DNA from: Phaeodactylum tricornutum CCAP 1055/1
Taxonomy: Eukaryota; Bacillariophyta; Bacillariophyceae; Surirellales; Neidiaceae
Length of the DNA: 64,000 bases
Direction of reading: 5' to 3'
NCBI RefSeq assembly: GCF_000150955.2
Contig: NC_011677.1
Location: 248,001 to 312,000, forward strand
Positions 48,256 to 59,453 of this stretch are shown one piece after another (the stretch's first letter is position 1; each line of letters begins with the position of its first letter). Below the pieces are notes generated by a model that ran no database searches, was not told the DNA's origin, and was given only the letters and a program-made list of their open reading frames with translations. Both the position numbers and the translations under genes were made by a program.

Positions 48256-51132
48256 CTATCTCTCCTTTATCTTGTAAACCACAAACCCACTCGTTTCTGA
48301 TCGTCGTGTCGGCGTGTATAGCTTTCTGCGTCCACTCTCAGTACCCACATGTTGCCGCACGATAGCACTGATTCCGTTCCATAATTTTTTGCGCAGTATA
48401 TTTGTATCGGAGCGTCGTGGGGACTTACCCTCGACGACAGCCTTTCCATATGCCAAACAATTCAAAAAGACTAAGTCGATAGCTTGGAGCAAGTCGGCTC
48501 CTTTCCACATGTTCCAAGATGCCAAGCCTCGTACGGGCAGATGGCCATTACTGTACGACGGGTTTGTATTCATTTCCTCTGGGAATTCTACCAAAGCGCC
48601 AACAATGTCTCGAAAGGATAGTGGATGCTTGATGACATGTGAGTAGGGTCTAAGACCTCGCGAAATAAGATAATCTTCGTCGACGCGATCCAGGAAGAAG
48701 ATCGCCTCCGACTTGCGTAAAATTTCTCCCAAAAGTCGGAGTGCACTGCCGTACCGATCACCGTCCCAAAAGCCCACCACCGTAATATTCGGCGGCCGAA
48801 CACTAAGCATCTGACCCTCTTCGAAAACGACGGCCAGCTGGTCCAAAGAATCCGCCATTGTATATGCTAAACTCGCGGCCTCTTGCATTTGGTCCTCTGT
48901 CATTGCAGGCCATATCTCGCGGGATATTGCCATGTCGTGTATCAGTTCCTTTCGTTGCTGAGCGACTTTCGAAGCTGGTAATCCAGTCTTCACGTTGATT
49001 GGTTCCCCCAACGTCTTGAAAAAGACCAGATCTTTCATGTAATTCTCGTCTCCACATGCCAAACAATTACTGTCGCTGGGAGCGTTCAATATAGAGCAAG
49101 ACGAGCAGACCCAATCATCCGTTCTGGATAGTGTCCGATTGCGATTATTGACTTCGCTCTGCGCGGGTTGAACACCAACAACTTCGACCACACTTTCGTT
49201 GTCTGATTCTCCCGACGAGCTGAAATTATCGCCGTCATCTTTAAACGAAAGCTGTCCTTCCCCAACGCTAGCAGATTCCTCACTTCTGTCGGAAATCTTG
49301 AGAACACGGGTAAACCGCTTCGCCGGTATTTGAGATTCCGTTTCGTCTTCCGAAGAGTCGGCTTTTCGTTTTTTACTCTCAAAGCCAGTGAGCCAGTGCT
49401 GGGTGGTTACCTCGACTGCAGGCACCTTTGATCGGGATCGTGGGGGCGCTAACGGCTGAATCGTCACATCCAAAACTTCGTCCGCATCGTTTTCGTCGTC
49501 CGAATCATCCACGCAAATGACATCATCTTCGGTAGGATCGAAAGTGGCCACCCCCCGGAGGGCTGCTTCAAGCCTGTGAAAAAAGGGGAGATACGGATGG
49601 GCCGCACTTCGCTCTTGGTAGGAGGCAGGTACGTCCGCTTTTAACCGATCCAATGCACGCTGCGCTATAGGTCGCAGTAATTCCGCCAGTTGAATCGTGA
49701 TTGACGCTGTTTTGTCCAAATTCTGCATTGCTTTGAGTATGCACTCCAAGTCGGTACATATCCTCAAGGCGTTTCCGTTTTGCGACAACCATTTGCGCAA
49801 TCCCCAAGACTCTCCTTCTTTCATGCCACCGAGAAAACAATTCTTGATGGCTTCACAACCTTGTCTCTCGGACGCTTTGGCATCCGATTTAAGTTTCTGC
49901 AAGCCTTGCGTTGCCGTTTGCAGGGCGGCATTTTCCATTATGTACTGATTCTTTAAATAAAATTTCCCCGGCAAAGATTCGACGAACGTGCCGTAGAATT
50001 GGCGTGCGGTCATCCTATCAACGTGTCGCGAACCCTTCCGTACTTTGCTCGTTGCGGCTGCCAAGCCTTTGCGCAAGTCTTGTTGACACTGCACCAGAAA
50101 ATCGACACACGGTATGTATCGCGTGAGTACATCGTTCATGTTGGTTCGGAGCCGTTCCAAGACGTCCCGACCGGGTATTGGTTCGAGTGACAGGCCCGGA
50201 ACTTGCAAGGTAAGCTCATCTAAAAAAGACTCCTGTGGATTGCTGTACGTTTCCGACACGGCAGCGACTGGGGGTTGGAACAAATGCCGTGTACTTGGGG
50301 ATGACTGGTGAGACGAAACCGTTTGAGATGGCGGAGGAAGCGCAAAATTGTCCCGGTAGAGATCCAGCGGCTCTGATCGCGCATGCGATTGACTGTGAGT
50401 ACCAGGATTCCTTCTCGGATTAAAAGCCACCGATGCGAGACTGTTGCCCGAGCCATTCGATCCGGAACTAATTGAATTGGTATGACTGACGGCTGCCGGC
50501 AACGGTTCCAAACCGACATCCGCCAATAGCGAGGGTGATAACAAGAGAAGCTCATCCAGACTCGAGTGCCGTTGGTGTAAAGGAGCCGGGGCCGTTTGCG
50601 CTAGCGTCTCGTAGGACGATGGATTACTATTGTTGCCGTTTGCATTTAGCGCAGCGGTGGCTGCAACCGTCGCCAGATTCTGCTGATTTTGAAAGTGTTG
50701 CTGTGTGTGGTGCAGACCAGGGACTGGTACACCATAGGTGTTGTGTGGTGTAGCTGCCGCAAATAGATGCACCATGGCTTGATTTGCCGCGGCTTGTTGT
50801 TGTTGTTGGTGGTGGTGCGAGGCTTCGTAGTTGGCCATATAGCGCAAAGGATTGTGCTGCGAATGATTGGTGTTGCCAGCATTCTCAGCAGGGCTGTACG
50901 AGGCACGATGACGATGATGCGTGTCCCGTGGTGTAGCGGGTGCATGCATTGGATGGTGTGTGGGTGAAGGCCCTAGTACGGGGTTGTAGTTCTCGTGACA
51001 CGGACTATAGGACGATGCGGATGGATTTGTTCCCGCAGAGTTGGCCAATTGCGACGCTTGTTCCGCTCCGGCTTCGTACGACTGTGATCGCTGCCGGAAC
51101 GCGTTATGGTTGTAGTGAGCGTAACTGTCCAT
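48256..51132 (-). CDS. RanBP2-type zinc finger plus bromodomain-like protein
   Basis: Intronless, 958 residues using the ATG at 51132; the longer frame starts at TTG. The N-terminal third is rich in His, Gln, Asn and Ser and looks disordered. A helical middle segment (about 310-540) has no family I recognise. It is followed by VICVDDSDDEN (about 575), which fits a SUMO-interacting motif. A RanBP2-type zinc finger, WVCSSCSILNAPSDSNCLAC, lies near 690. The C-terminus (about 810-925) resembles a bromodomain: GLRPYSHVIKHPLSFRDIV and AIDLVFLNCLAYGKAV. In known bromodomains the last block reads NxxxYN, and that Asn binds acetyl-lysine; here it is Gly. Probably a nuclear chromatin protein. Confidence 0.75.
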   Translation of the reverse strand: MDSYAHYNHNAFRQRSQSYEAGAEQASQLANSAGTNPSASSYSPCHENYNPVLGPSPTHHPMHAPATPRDTHHRHRASYSPAENAGNTNHSQHNPLRYMANYEASHHHQQQQQAAANQAMVHLFAAATPHNTYGVPVPGLHHTQQHFQNQQNLATVAATAALNANGNNSNPSSYETLAQTAPAPLHQRHSSLDELLLLSPSLLADVGLEPLPAAVSHTNSISSGSNGSGNSLASVAFNPRRNPGTHSQSHARSEPLDLYRDNFALPPPSQTVSSHQSSPSTRHLFQPPVAAVSETYSNPQESFLDELTLQVPGLSLEPIPGRDVLERLRTNMNDVLTRYIPCVDFLVQCQQDLRKGLAAATSKVRKGSRHVDRMTARQFYGTFVESLPGKFYLKNQYIMENAALQTATQGLQKLKSDAKASERQGCEAIKNCFLGGMKEGESWGLRKWLSQNGNALRICTDLECILKAMQNLDKTASITIQLAELLRPIAQRALDRLKADVPASYQERSAAHPYLPFFHRLEAALRGVATFDPTEDDVICVDDSDDENDADEVLDVTIQPLAPPRSRSKVPAVEVTTQHWLTGFESKKRKADSSEDETESQIPAKRFTRVLKISDRSEESASVGEGQLSFKDDGDNFSSSGESDNESVVEVVGVQPAQSEVNNRNRTLSRTDDWVCSSCSILNAPSDSNCLACGDENYMKDLVFFKTLGEPINVKTGLPASKVAQQRKELIHDMAISREIWPAMTEDQMQEAASLAYTMADSLDQLAVVFEEGQMLSVRPPNITVVGFWDGDRYGSALRLLGEILRKSEAIFFLDRVDEDYLISRGLRPYSHVIKHPLSFRDIVGALVEFPEEMNTNPSYSNGHLPVRGLASWNMWKGADLLQAIDLVFLNCLAYGKAVVEGKSPRRSDTNILRKKLWNGISAIVRQHVGTESGRRKLYTPTRRSETSGFVVYKIKER

Positions 51133-52386
51133 CACGCTCGTGTGACTGTGAAACCAAAAAAGCCTACAGCGGGTTTCGCTCGACACGCTGGAATGAACGA
51201 ACGAACAAACACACAAAACAACCAAACAGGCTCCCAGCGTGCGTTCCCGTTCGTCCGAGACTCACGGAACGACTTGTTCCCGGCACTGTCGGTACGTGTA
51301 GGAGACTTCCGGCGTGGTTGTTTCAAGCACCTCTAAAGGGCCAGAAGGATAGCAAGTTGGTGACATTCGAAACCGTCTTCCAGAGCCCGGTTGTTTCGTA
51401 CGGTTTGGGTACGTTGCTGGTCGTTCCGCTGGTGCTTGGATTTTGGGTCCAGCCCTTTTTCTGGAGGGGAACTCTACTACTAGCTAGAGCTAGAGAGTAG
51501 GTAGGTTTTACGTAGGTAGTTAGGTAGGTAGGTAGTCAGCAAGCAAAAGTAGTTCCGTACCTACGACATGGCAAAGGGGGCTTGTATGTTCCCAGGGGTT
51601 GTTGGTTGGTTGGGTCCCGGGATATCCGATTCTACGTTCTTCGATGGTACTCGACTGGCCACGAGTTCGGTGGTTTTCTCTCTCTCTCTCTTCGATCGAA
51701 GTCGAATCGTATGTCCGACTTCGGCGACCGCGAACGATGTCTGTGGAACCGAAATCCAGCGAGTCATTCGAAATCGGACATTTCTCGGTAATAAACGAAA
51801 AAGCCGGACAGGTTGGAATCGTTCCTCGACGTATATTCTCTACTCATCGTTCACGACTCGTTAGGAACGACTGCGTTTGGTTTTTTCTAGACATTTAAAT
51901 AAGGCATTCAGGTGGAAGGCTAGCAGCCTTGATTCATAATTTCGTTTTCCCAGTCAATCGGATGTCGAGCAAAAGAGACTAGTATTCGCCACGTGGTTTT
52001 GACTTTCTTGCTTTTTCAGTCACTCATAACCCGTCCGAACGGGAACATCCCGGAAAGCAACCAAGCGAAAAAAAGAATTCTCATCCTCGGCTAACCCAAC
52101 CACCGCTCACAGACAAAACCAAGGAGAATTGGGGCCATCTTCGCGGGCATTTTGAAAAGTCGCAGGCCAACGATGGAATTAGAAAGGAACCAACAGACAA
52201 AACGCCAAAAAGCTCTTTCACGAACCTCTCGCCACCACCACACACACACGGCTCTCATAAAAACCAAACCAGGCACGTTGGTAAGACACTCTAGAGCTCG
52301 CAGTCGAGACGTTTGGTCTTTCGATAACTTTCCAACGCTCTACACATTCCGATAACTCCCATCACTTTACTACCACTACTACCATC
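51133..52386. other. Intergenic, 1.25 kb, divergent promoter region
   Basis: Lies between the zinc finger/bromodomain-like gene (leftward) and allantoicase (rightward). It includes a GTAG-repeat tract (51497-51536). Several frames of 60-100 codons occur but none has coding character that I can support. It likely holds nitrogen-responsive control elements for allantoicase, though I cannot name a site. Confidence 0.45.
51497..51536. repeat. (GTAG)n / (GTAGGTA)n imperfect microsatellite
   Basis: Imperfect tetranucleotide repeat GTAGGTAG over about 40 bp in the region upstream of both flanking genes. Confidence 0.75.
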
Positions 52387-53895
52387 ATGAACACTGATAC
52401 GAACGCACATGCCGAAGCGAATACCATCACGATGGAGTCCGACACTACCAAGGCTACGGCTGCGGTGCTGACGTCGATGCATCATTCCGCGAGTGTCACG
52501 GGTGTCGCGGATTTATCCCAAGGCCCCGAGCCTGCCTTGAACGTGGCTCCTTTCTCACCCTACGCCACCACTCACCAGAACTTGCTCTCCCAAAACAACC
52601 GCGCCAAGGTCCTGTTCGCCACGGATGAATGGTTTGCGGCGGCGGATAACCTGTTGAAGGACACGGACCCCGTGTTTGATCCGGAAGCCTTTTGCGAGCA
52701 AGGCAAAGTCATGGTACGTCAACATGTTCTGACGAGTTCTCGGAGACTTGTGTGTCGACCTACTTAGCTCTACCTGTGCTCATACTACACTTTCTCTCAC
52801 TACGTGTAGGATGGTTGGGAAACCCGCCGCCGCCGTGAATCCGGCCACGATTGGTCGGTCCTCAAGCTTGCCTCCCGCGGTATCATTCACGCCGTCGAGA
52901 TCGATACCGCACACTTTACCGGTAACAACGTTCCGCAAATCTCGATTGAGATCGCGGATCTCTCCTGCACGGAAGAAAGCCGCATGGTAATGCAGTTCCC
53001 TGGCGCTCTGGATCGTCTGTTGCACGGATGTGTGCAAGGCACCGGTGCCAGTCCTGAAGAAGTTCAACGCGCGGAAGAGGCCTGCCAAGGCGTGCAGTGG
53101 AAGACTCTCCTCGACAAGACAGCTTTGCGTCCCGGCTACGAACCAACCCGTCTACACTACTTTAGTGTGGATGCGGTGGAAGGGACTCACATTCGCGTCA
53201 ACTACTTCCCTGACGGAGGCGTTGCTCGCATCCGTCTTTGGGGCCAACCCATCGACGAGGGTGGCCCTTTGCCCCGCCCTGCTTACGTTCCCATCAAGAC
53301 CGGCCGCACTTGCTCCGTCATTTGTCATGGCGAAGAAGTTGAATTGCCGTCACGCATGCCGTACATTTTTCCGGAGATCTCCGGACAGGAGCACGGAGGT
53401 GTTGGATTTTCCTGCTCCAACAAGCACTACGGAGATCCCTGGAACCTTATCCAGCCCACTCTGGGCCGAGATATGGGTGATGGCTGGGAAACCGCCCGTC
53501 ATCCGGAGCGCCCCGCTGTTCTCCAGCGCAACCCCGTCACCAAGCTCGTGGACAGTGACTTGATGGACTACTGTGTTATCAAGTTGGGTGCCATTGCTGG
53601 CGACGGCATTGCGCGCATCATTCTAGATACGAAACACTTTCGCGGTAACTACCCCGAATCTGTTCAAGTCCAAGGATGCTGTGCTCCGGACGATAAAGTC
53701 ACGGAAAACGAGGCCACTTGGTTCACCTTGATCCCCCGTGGTCGCATGGCACCCGATGCTGAGCACGTCTACGAATGCGACAAAGGTCAGATCGAAAATG
53801 TCCACAAGGCTGTGACCCACATCAAGGTCAGCATCTACCCCGACGGCGGCTTGAGCCGTGTGCGTGTCTACGCCGCGCCTGGGGCGCTCCAGTAG
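52387..53895 (+). CDS. ALC: Allantoicase
   Basis: Exons 52387-52713 and 52810-53895, with a 96-nt phase 0 intron (GTACGT to GTGTAG); 470 residues. It hydrolyses allantoate to ureidoglycolate and urea in purine breakdown. The two-fold internal repeat of the family is visible. The first half has FATDEWFAAADNLL, then MDGWETRRRRESGHDW rebuilt across the exon junction, then EIDTAHFTGNN. The second half has GDGWETARHPERP, VIKLGAIAGDGIARIILDTKHFRGNYPE. Each half ends with a short YPDGG/FPDGGVARIRL turn. About 60 N-terminal residues precede the first repeat and show no obvious signal. The family lets algae use purines as a nitrogen source. Confidence 0.95.
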
Positions 53896-54748
53896 AGAGC
53901 TCTTGGCGAACGCTCTCCGTCACCCCTCCTCCTCAACCATCCCAATTATTGTCTTCAACTTCATGCCTTTGTGTCCCATCACGATTGGCCCTTGTTTTTG
54001 TTTGAATGACCTGCGAACTTTTAGACGCTTGTATCATGAATAGAAAGAGCGGATCGTGTGAGTGTTTATAAAAATATCTCGATCCAATCGTTGCTCGCCT
54101 CCTAGCATTTCCCATCAGCGGCAGTCTTTCCTATGCCGAAGGATGATGCTGGTCTTGCCTTCAGGCTGTAACATTGATTAATTAGTACATATTTAGAAAA
54201 CAAACTATGTTTTTACGTTAATCACTCTTGGGTATTTTGCATAGATCAATCAATATTACTGTTGTGTCCAATATTCGGTAATAGCGCCGGATAGAGGCAT
54301 GGGGCACCCTAAACCCGCGTTGCGTGAAAATCGGAGGTGTTCGCAAAGCGACCTCGTACGTCAGAGCTGCCACCTAGCAAATCCTCGTGACGCACGAAGA
54401 GGTCTTAGTTTCAACTTCAATAGAGACAGCCATCTGCTCGTCGATGTTTCTATCCATTCAGCACAGACAAACGAACACAGACAACCGAACGGTCCAAGGC
54501 TTTCCGAAGGTGAGAAGGGACGCAAGCCTTTCTCCATGGTCGCTTTCCAGGAGCGTCTGCCGATCCTTCCTTTTGTTTGTCTTTCCAGGAACCCGTCACC
54601 CCGAACCCCCCACAAAAAACCGCCAACAGCGGGAGAAACCTTTCAGTTATCTACGATTGCATCGCCTTGCAAACAAAGGCCTCCGCAGAACTCACAGAGC
54701 AATTCACACTTTCATTGTCATCGGAGACACCAGACAAAATACTGCAAA
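53896..54748. other. Intergenic, 853 bp
   Basis: Lies between allantoicase and eIF1, both rightward. It contains the eIF1 leader and promoter. A few overlapping frames of 75-160 codons exist at 54299-54801; they overlap one another in different frames and look non-coding. Confidence 0.45.
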
Positions 54749-55251
54749 ATGGCGACAATGAACTTCAATACATTCGGTACGTCTTGATTGGTCGTTCGTG
54801 ATTGCGAACGACCCACATTGCTGGAGTATTTCTTTGATTTCAGAGCAGTGCCTTGCGTGCCATGCCTGCTGCGGCTTTATCGACCATGGCCACTCGACTG
54901 GTTTTCTTAACAGAAAGTCTGACACTATTTTGCATTCCTGTGTCCATAGATGCGTTCGAAGATGCTGGCGACAAAAACGGCGCATCTTCAGAAGAAAAGG
55001 TGCACGTTCGGGTACAGCAACGAAACGGTCGCAAATGTATTACAACTGTCGCAGGACTAGCGGATGATTTGGACGTCAAGCGAATTTGCAAGGCTTTCAA
55101 AAAGAACTTTTCTTGCAATGGTGCCGTGCAAAGGGATGAAGAGGCGGGTGAAGTTATCCAGTTGAGTGGAGACCAACGAACGAATGTCAAGAGCTTTTTG
55201 GTAGATCAGGAGATATGCCACGGTGAAAGTGTTGTGCTCCATGGTTTTTAA
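54749..55251 (+). CDS. eIF1: Translation initiation factor eIF1 (SUI1)
   Basis: Exons 54749-54776 and 54950-55251; the 173-nt intron (GTACGT to CCATAG) is phase 1; 109 residues, equal to the family's usual 108-113. The core reads VHVRVQQRNGRKCITTVAGLA, RICKAFKKNFSCNGAVQ, GEVIQLSGDQRTNV and ends HGF, each matching human eIF1 closely. The short first exon supplies MATMNFNTF, matching the flexible N-tail, and the FDPF-like start of the core reads FDAFEDA. It binds the 40S subunit near the P site and enforces start-codon choice. No oddity in the protein. Confidence 0.96.
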
Positions 55252-55474
55252 TCCCTCGGAGAGGAATATGCATTTGATGGGGATTCTCGGACATACAGAA
55301 ATTTTTACATTAAATCGAATAGTTCAAGAAATTATTTTGAAAATACTGCATGTAGGGCGATGATGTTAGTTTCCTACAAGCAAGCCTAGAGTACAGCTCT
55401 GTATACAATGGTTTTGGACATCCAACAATCAAGAAAGCTGCGATGATTATTAGTTAAGAAGTTTAACTCTACTG

Positions 55475-57475
55475 TCAGTTGAGGATAAACCGCACTGCAC
55501 GGCTACTCGATTCAATGTTCGTTACGTTTGTTGATATGTTCCACGCCTGCCGATTCAGCTCCTCTAAGAAGTGAGGGAACCGTACCTTCGTTTCTTCATG
55601 AGTTGCAACAACAGCTTCAACCCCATCAATACTAAGACCAGTCTTCTTACGAAGAAAACATGCGTGAAACATACCTTTGACAAGATCTTCGCCCTGGGCG
55701 TCCTGCAAAAACACCACATGTATCTTTCCATCGTTCGTGCAATTTATGATGTATGATTCGTCCGGGCATGCTTTCAGCAATTGCGTCAATTCATTTGGAC
55801 CTCCCGGGCTTATAGCAGTTAGCGCGCTGCCAATCGAAAGCCATGAGGCAGTATCGTCTTCTCGGAGAAGGGGAAAGAAAGATTCTTTGGTCGCGATCTC
55901 CCTGGGTGACAAAACTTTCCCGTGTCGCAGATAGTGGTCGAGAACAAGGTACAAGCGATGACGGTTGAAGTGATGCAAGTCGACGTGCTGTAGAGCAGCA
56001 AAATTGCATAGCTGATGAATGAGACTTAGTCCACAGAAACCAAGCACAAAGTTACCCGCGTCGTGACCCATTGCAGCAGAAAGGCCAATACCCACGCCGG
56101 TTCCCAGCAAGCCAGCTGCAATTGACTGAGAGCCAGCCTTGGCTGTGACGTCTCCTAAGTTACCTGCTCTCGTCAAAGCTTGATGCAAGGCAGCTCGGCT
56201 CGCGCCCACCGTTAGGTATCCAATGTTTTTGAGCGCATTGGCGAAACACGCAAGAGGCAGTACTACCGCGGACGGCGCAAACGGTGACAAAATGTCTAAC
56301 AGGCTAGCCGAGTCGAGGCAAAGAGCGCCCATCATTCGCCATTTCTTGGGATTAGCATCGAAACGACGAGTCTCTCCCATTCGACTGGCAAAAATGACGC
56401 CACCAAGCTGTCCAATACCGTCTTTTAAAACCCAATTAAGGGCGCCCGCCATGACTGATGCCGAATGCGCATTTCCCACAACACCAATTGCAAGCAAAAG
56501 AGTTTGCGTTGATAGCACCATGCCGGCACTTCCCGAAACCGATGCCAAAAAGCAGAATCCACAAAATTGAGCATAACCGGGAGCTACCGAAGCGGGGAAC
56601 TGAGCGGGTAGGAAATGCTGTATCAGCTCGAATCCTGTTTTGGAAAGTTCCTTGGGAGTCCATTTTGTTGAAGAGGTCTGCAAATCGAGCTCCCGTTTCA
56701 TTTGGATCCAAGTTTCAGGAATTGTCTGCGATTTCTTCCATTCGTAGACTCGCGAACGCGCAGATTTTAAAACTGTGGAGCTCTCATTGCTCGAGGAAAA
56801 TTTCAAAGTTGCGGGAATCTCCACAATTCTATTTGATGTCGAGGAAAAACGAAGATGTCCTATCGAATGAAATGCAACCGTGGAAAACGGTAGTGGATTC
56901 TTCGGCAAAGCAAAGTTGCGTGTCACGGGGGTAGTGATCCTCACCAACAAATGATACGTATATGTGAACGATTTCACACGAGGCCTCCAATTTTGACCGA
57001 TATCGAGGTCTCCAAATCTTTTGACGCTTTGCTTCCGCCAAAAATGTGAGGTGCAATCAACAAGAGGGACATCGCGGCACAATTCCACTTTCGACCTCTT
57101 TTTTACCAGTTTCAATGTCTGGCTCCCAAAATTCTCTTCAGGCGAAGATGTTAGTACTGTAGGATACCGAATAACTTTCTTCTCGCGCCGTGGATTCACA
57201 GTAAGTCTCGATTGAGAAGATCTCGGACACTCGATAGACTTAGGGAGAAAGTGATTTCGCGCCCCGCTTTTGTCCTTGATAGACGCACGAGGACTGTTGC
57301 AAGAATGTCTCTGAGTCTGCAACAGTTGGCTCGGCCATGGCGGTGGTACCGCCAAATGGGTTTTAGAGCGGCTTCGAATCACACCAGTTCCTGGGCATCG
57401 AAGGAGGCTGTTCCGACCGCGGTCAACCAACTGAAGACAACGATCTGCCACCAGAACGTACTTGGGCGGTGGCAT
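55475..57475 (-). CDS. RUS family (DUF647) protein
   Basis: Intronless, 666 residues, starting at an ATG. The DUF647 core runs from about 270: FLPAQFPASVAPGYAQFCGF, then VLKDGIGQLGGVIFASRMG, DSASLLDILSPFAP, LKNIGYLTVGASRAALHQ, and QSIAAGLLGTGVGIGLS. These blocks define the ROOT UVB SENSITIVE proteins. Plant RUS1/RUS2 act in UV-B sensing and auxin transport with vitamin B6-linked functions; the biochemical role is unsettled. The first 230 residues show no domain and are basic. No strong presequence is evident: a short Leu-rich stretch occurs near the N-terminus but is broken by charges. Confidence 0.9.
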   Translation of the reverse strand: MPPPKYVLVADRCLQLVDRGRNSLLRCPGTGVIRSRSKTHLAVPPPWPSQLLQTQRHSCNSPRASIKDKSGARNHFLPKSIECPRSSQSRLTVNPRREKKVIRYPTVLTSSPEENFGSQTLKLVKKRSKVELCRDVPLVDCTSHFWRKQSVKRFGDLDIGQNWRPRVKSFTYTYHLLVRITTPVTRNFALPKNPLPFSTVAFHSIGHLRFSSTSNRIVEIPATLKFSSSNESSTVLKSARSRVYEWKKSQTIPETWIQMKRELDLQTSSTKWTPKELSKTGFELIQHFLPAQFPASVAPGYAQFCGFCFLASVSGSAGMVLSTQTLLLAIGVVGNAHSASVMAGALNWVLKDGIGQLGGVIFASRMGETRRFDANPKKWRMMGALCLDSASLLDILSPFAPSAVVLPLACFANALKNIGYLTVGASRAALHQALTRAGNLGDVTAKAGSQSIAAGLLGTGVGIGLSAAMGHDAGNFVLGFCGLSLIHQLCNFAALQHVDLHHFNRHRLYLVLDHYLRHGKVLSPREIATKESFFPLLREDDTASWLSIGSALTAISPGGPNELTQLLKACPDESYIINCTNDGKIHVVFLQDAQGEDLVKGMFHACFLRKKTGLSIDGVEAVVATHEETKVRFPHFLEELNRQAWNISTNVTNIESSSRAVRFILN

Positions 57476-58422
57476 CGTAGCCGGCCTAAGGAGTCTGCAT
57501 ACGGGTGAGATACTGTCGCCAAATAGGGCGCACAGACGATCCTAGTGTCTCACACAGTCAACGTTTTCGCGTCTCCGATTGAATCTTGGAATTGGCGCAC
57601 AGGGGTCCTCCCTGACCTCGCACACAGGGAGGAACAAGAGTTCTCGTTGCGATCGTGTTTACATTTGTATTTGGCAGTGAACATACTGAACCGCATCTGC
57701 CATATTTGCGTTTCTGATCGGTGTGATGTCAGACGAATTCAGAAAGTTTCCGAACCTGTCCATCTCCCGGAGCTTCAGTTCATTGATCATTGACGCGTCA
57801 TCAAAAGAAATCGATGATGGTCCATTCGTTGAATGGCATTCTGTGTGAAGTGCCCCCCGGAACCATTGAAATCCTGCCACTATTGTTTATACCCCAAACT
57901 GCTGGCAGGTCGGAGTAGCGTATACGAGGTTTTTCTCTTCCTTCGCAACGCGGTCATCGCCTTTTTACTTAAATCTGAGACCTCTCGATTCGTGGAAGAG
58001 CAGAAATCGGTATTGGTGTGTCTTCTGTTCTTGGTTTCTATTTACGTTTTTTTACTGGATTTCTCTCCCAGGCCGTTCCTGGGAGTTCTTGCTTCACGAA
58101 GATGTCATGTGTATATCGTAGCGATACGTATGCACGAATGGTTGTCCGTTATCCCTTCCTCGGTCGGTGTAGAAATGTACGTTGTTAGAGTATGCAGTGT
58201 CCAACTTGGGGGTCCCAAATGAGGAGCACTCCGGCTCTCCTGTAGCTGTGGTAAGATTTTGTACGCGACTTTGCGTTTTTCAGATGTTTTGAACAAGGTT
58301 CCTCTCGCAAACGCGTGTTGTTTTCAGTAACTTTGCTGTCAGACAAAACTTTCACAAATCTCAACGACTTTTCGCTGCGAAGCATATTTTTTGCCCTGAA
58401 GAAAAGCATTCAAACAGTCGTC
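57476..58422. other. Intergenic, 947 bp, divergent promoter region
   Basis: Lies between the RUS gene (leftward) and the Cys/His-repeat gene (rightward). A 129-codon ATG frame at 57833-58222 is hydrophobic and has a CxxC-like start (CVKCPPEPLKSCHYC). I cannot tell it from chance and do not call it. Confidence 0.4.
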
Positions 58423-59453
58423 ATGGCCCCGCGCTTCATGATGGAACCCATTGCTGTTGCCAGTGCTGCCAGTACAACAAAGGTGTGTGATAAATGGCTG
58501 CTTGGCGACACACTGTGAAGTCGGTTTCTACAGTTTTCATCGACATCATTTTGAAATGTCCCCATTGCTGACACGACCCTTATTACCATCGTCAGGTTCT
58601 GAAACATAAGCGTCGCTATTGCCGCATGGACGGATGCTCTCGTATTGTGAAGTCACAAGGTTTATGCCAACGGCACGGTGCCAAACCGCGTTGCTGCAAG
58701 GTCGATGGATGCCAGAAACAGGCCCAGGGAAATTTTGATGGCATGTGCAAGTCGCACTTTAAGGCGTTTAAGCGCGAGCAGACGCCGTTGCCTCCCAAAC
58801 CTTCCGACACTGCTTTGGTTTGTCCCCCTGTGGCGCAGGGGGACTCCGTTTACGACAAGGTCCTTCCTGAATCAATTGCCTGGAACCCCGACATGGGCGG
58901 CGAACTACCGTTGATTGCTCATCTGCGAGAAGGGTTCGAATCTGGAAAATCTCCAGCCTGGCACCGCAACGAAGAGCGCCAAGCCCGTGGTCTTTGGCCC
59001 GTCCACAATCCAGCGACTCAGCTTGAAGGATGGGAGCGTGAGCTGGTGTGGATGGAGATTCTTGTCTTGACTGGTTCTCCTGACGCGTCCTTTCGACACC
59101 TCGCCCGTGGATGGGGTCGCGACAAAGGCTTCCACATGGTGCTGGCGCAATTCATTTGCGAGCGCCATGGTGACGTCGAACGCAAAAAGCGTGAACGCGG
59201 CAGCCGGAAAAAGGAAGAAGAGGAAGAGTATATTGGTGCCGACGTATGGGACGATGCCTGCTACGGGGATGTGGCGTACAATGAAGCATTGGCCGCTGAA
59301 CTACTTAACTTTTCGGCAGCCTCTCCTAGTCATCGACGAATTTCCAGCTTTACACTGGACGACGACGAAGAATTTGATGAGGAAGATATGGCCGCTTACT
59401 CAAGCGAAGGCAGCCCCTTTTCCGATAATGAGGAAAAGCAGTACGCTGTGTAG
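58423..59453 (+). CDS. Cys/His-repeat (WRKY19-type zinc-binding) protein
   Basis: Exons 58423-58482 and 58596-59453; the 113-nt phase 0 intron starts GTGTGT and ends ATCGTCAG; 305 residues. Near the N-terminus are two tandem units with spacing C-x4-C-x9to11-C-x2-H: CRMDGCSRIVKSQGLCQRHG and CCKVDGCQKQ...CKSHF. This pattern is common in stramenopile and oomycete proteins often labelled WRKY19-like and is thought to bind zinc; no true WRKY domain is present. The middle has Trp-rich stretches (LEGWERELVWMEILVL), and the end is very acidic with a basic KRKKRER-like stretch before it. Probably nuclear; DNA binding is plausible, not shown. Confidence 0.8.

Noticed and set aside
57833-58222. 129-codon frame with CVKC start and hydrophobic stretch
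   Set aside because: Possible but unsupported; sits in a divergent promoter region and has no recognisable family.
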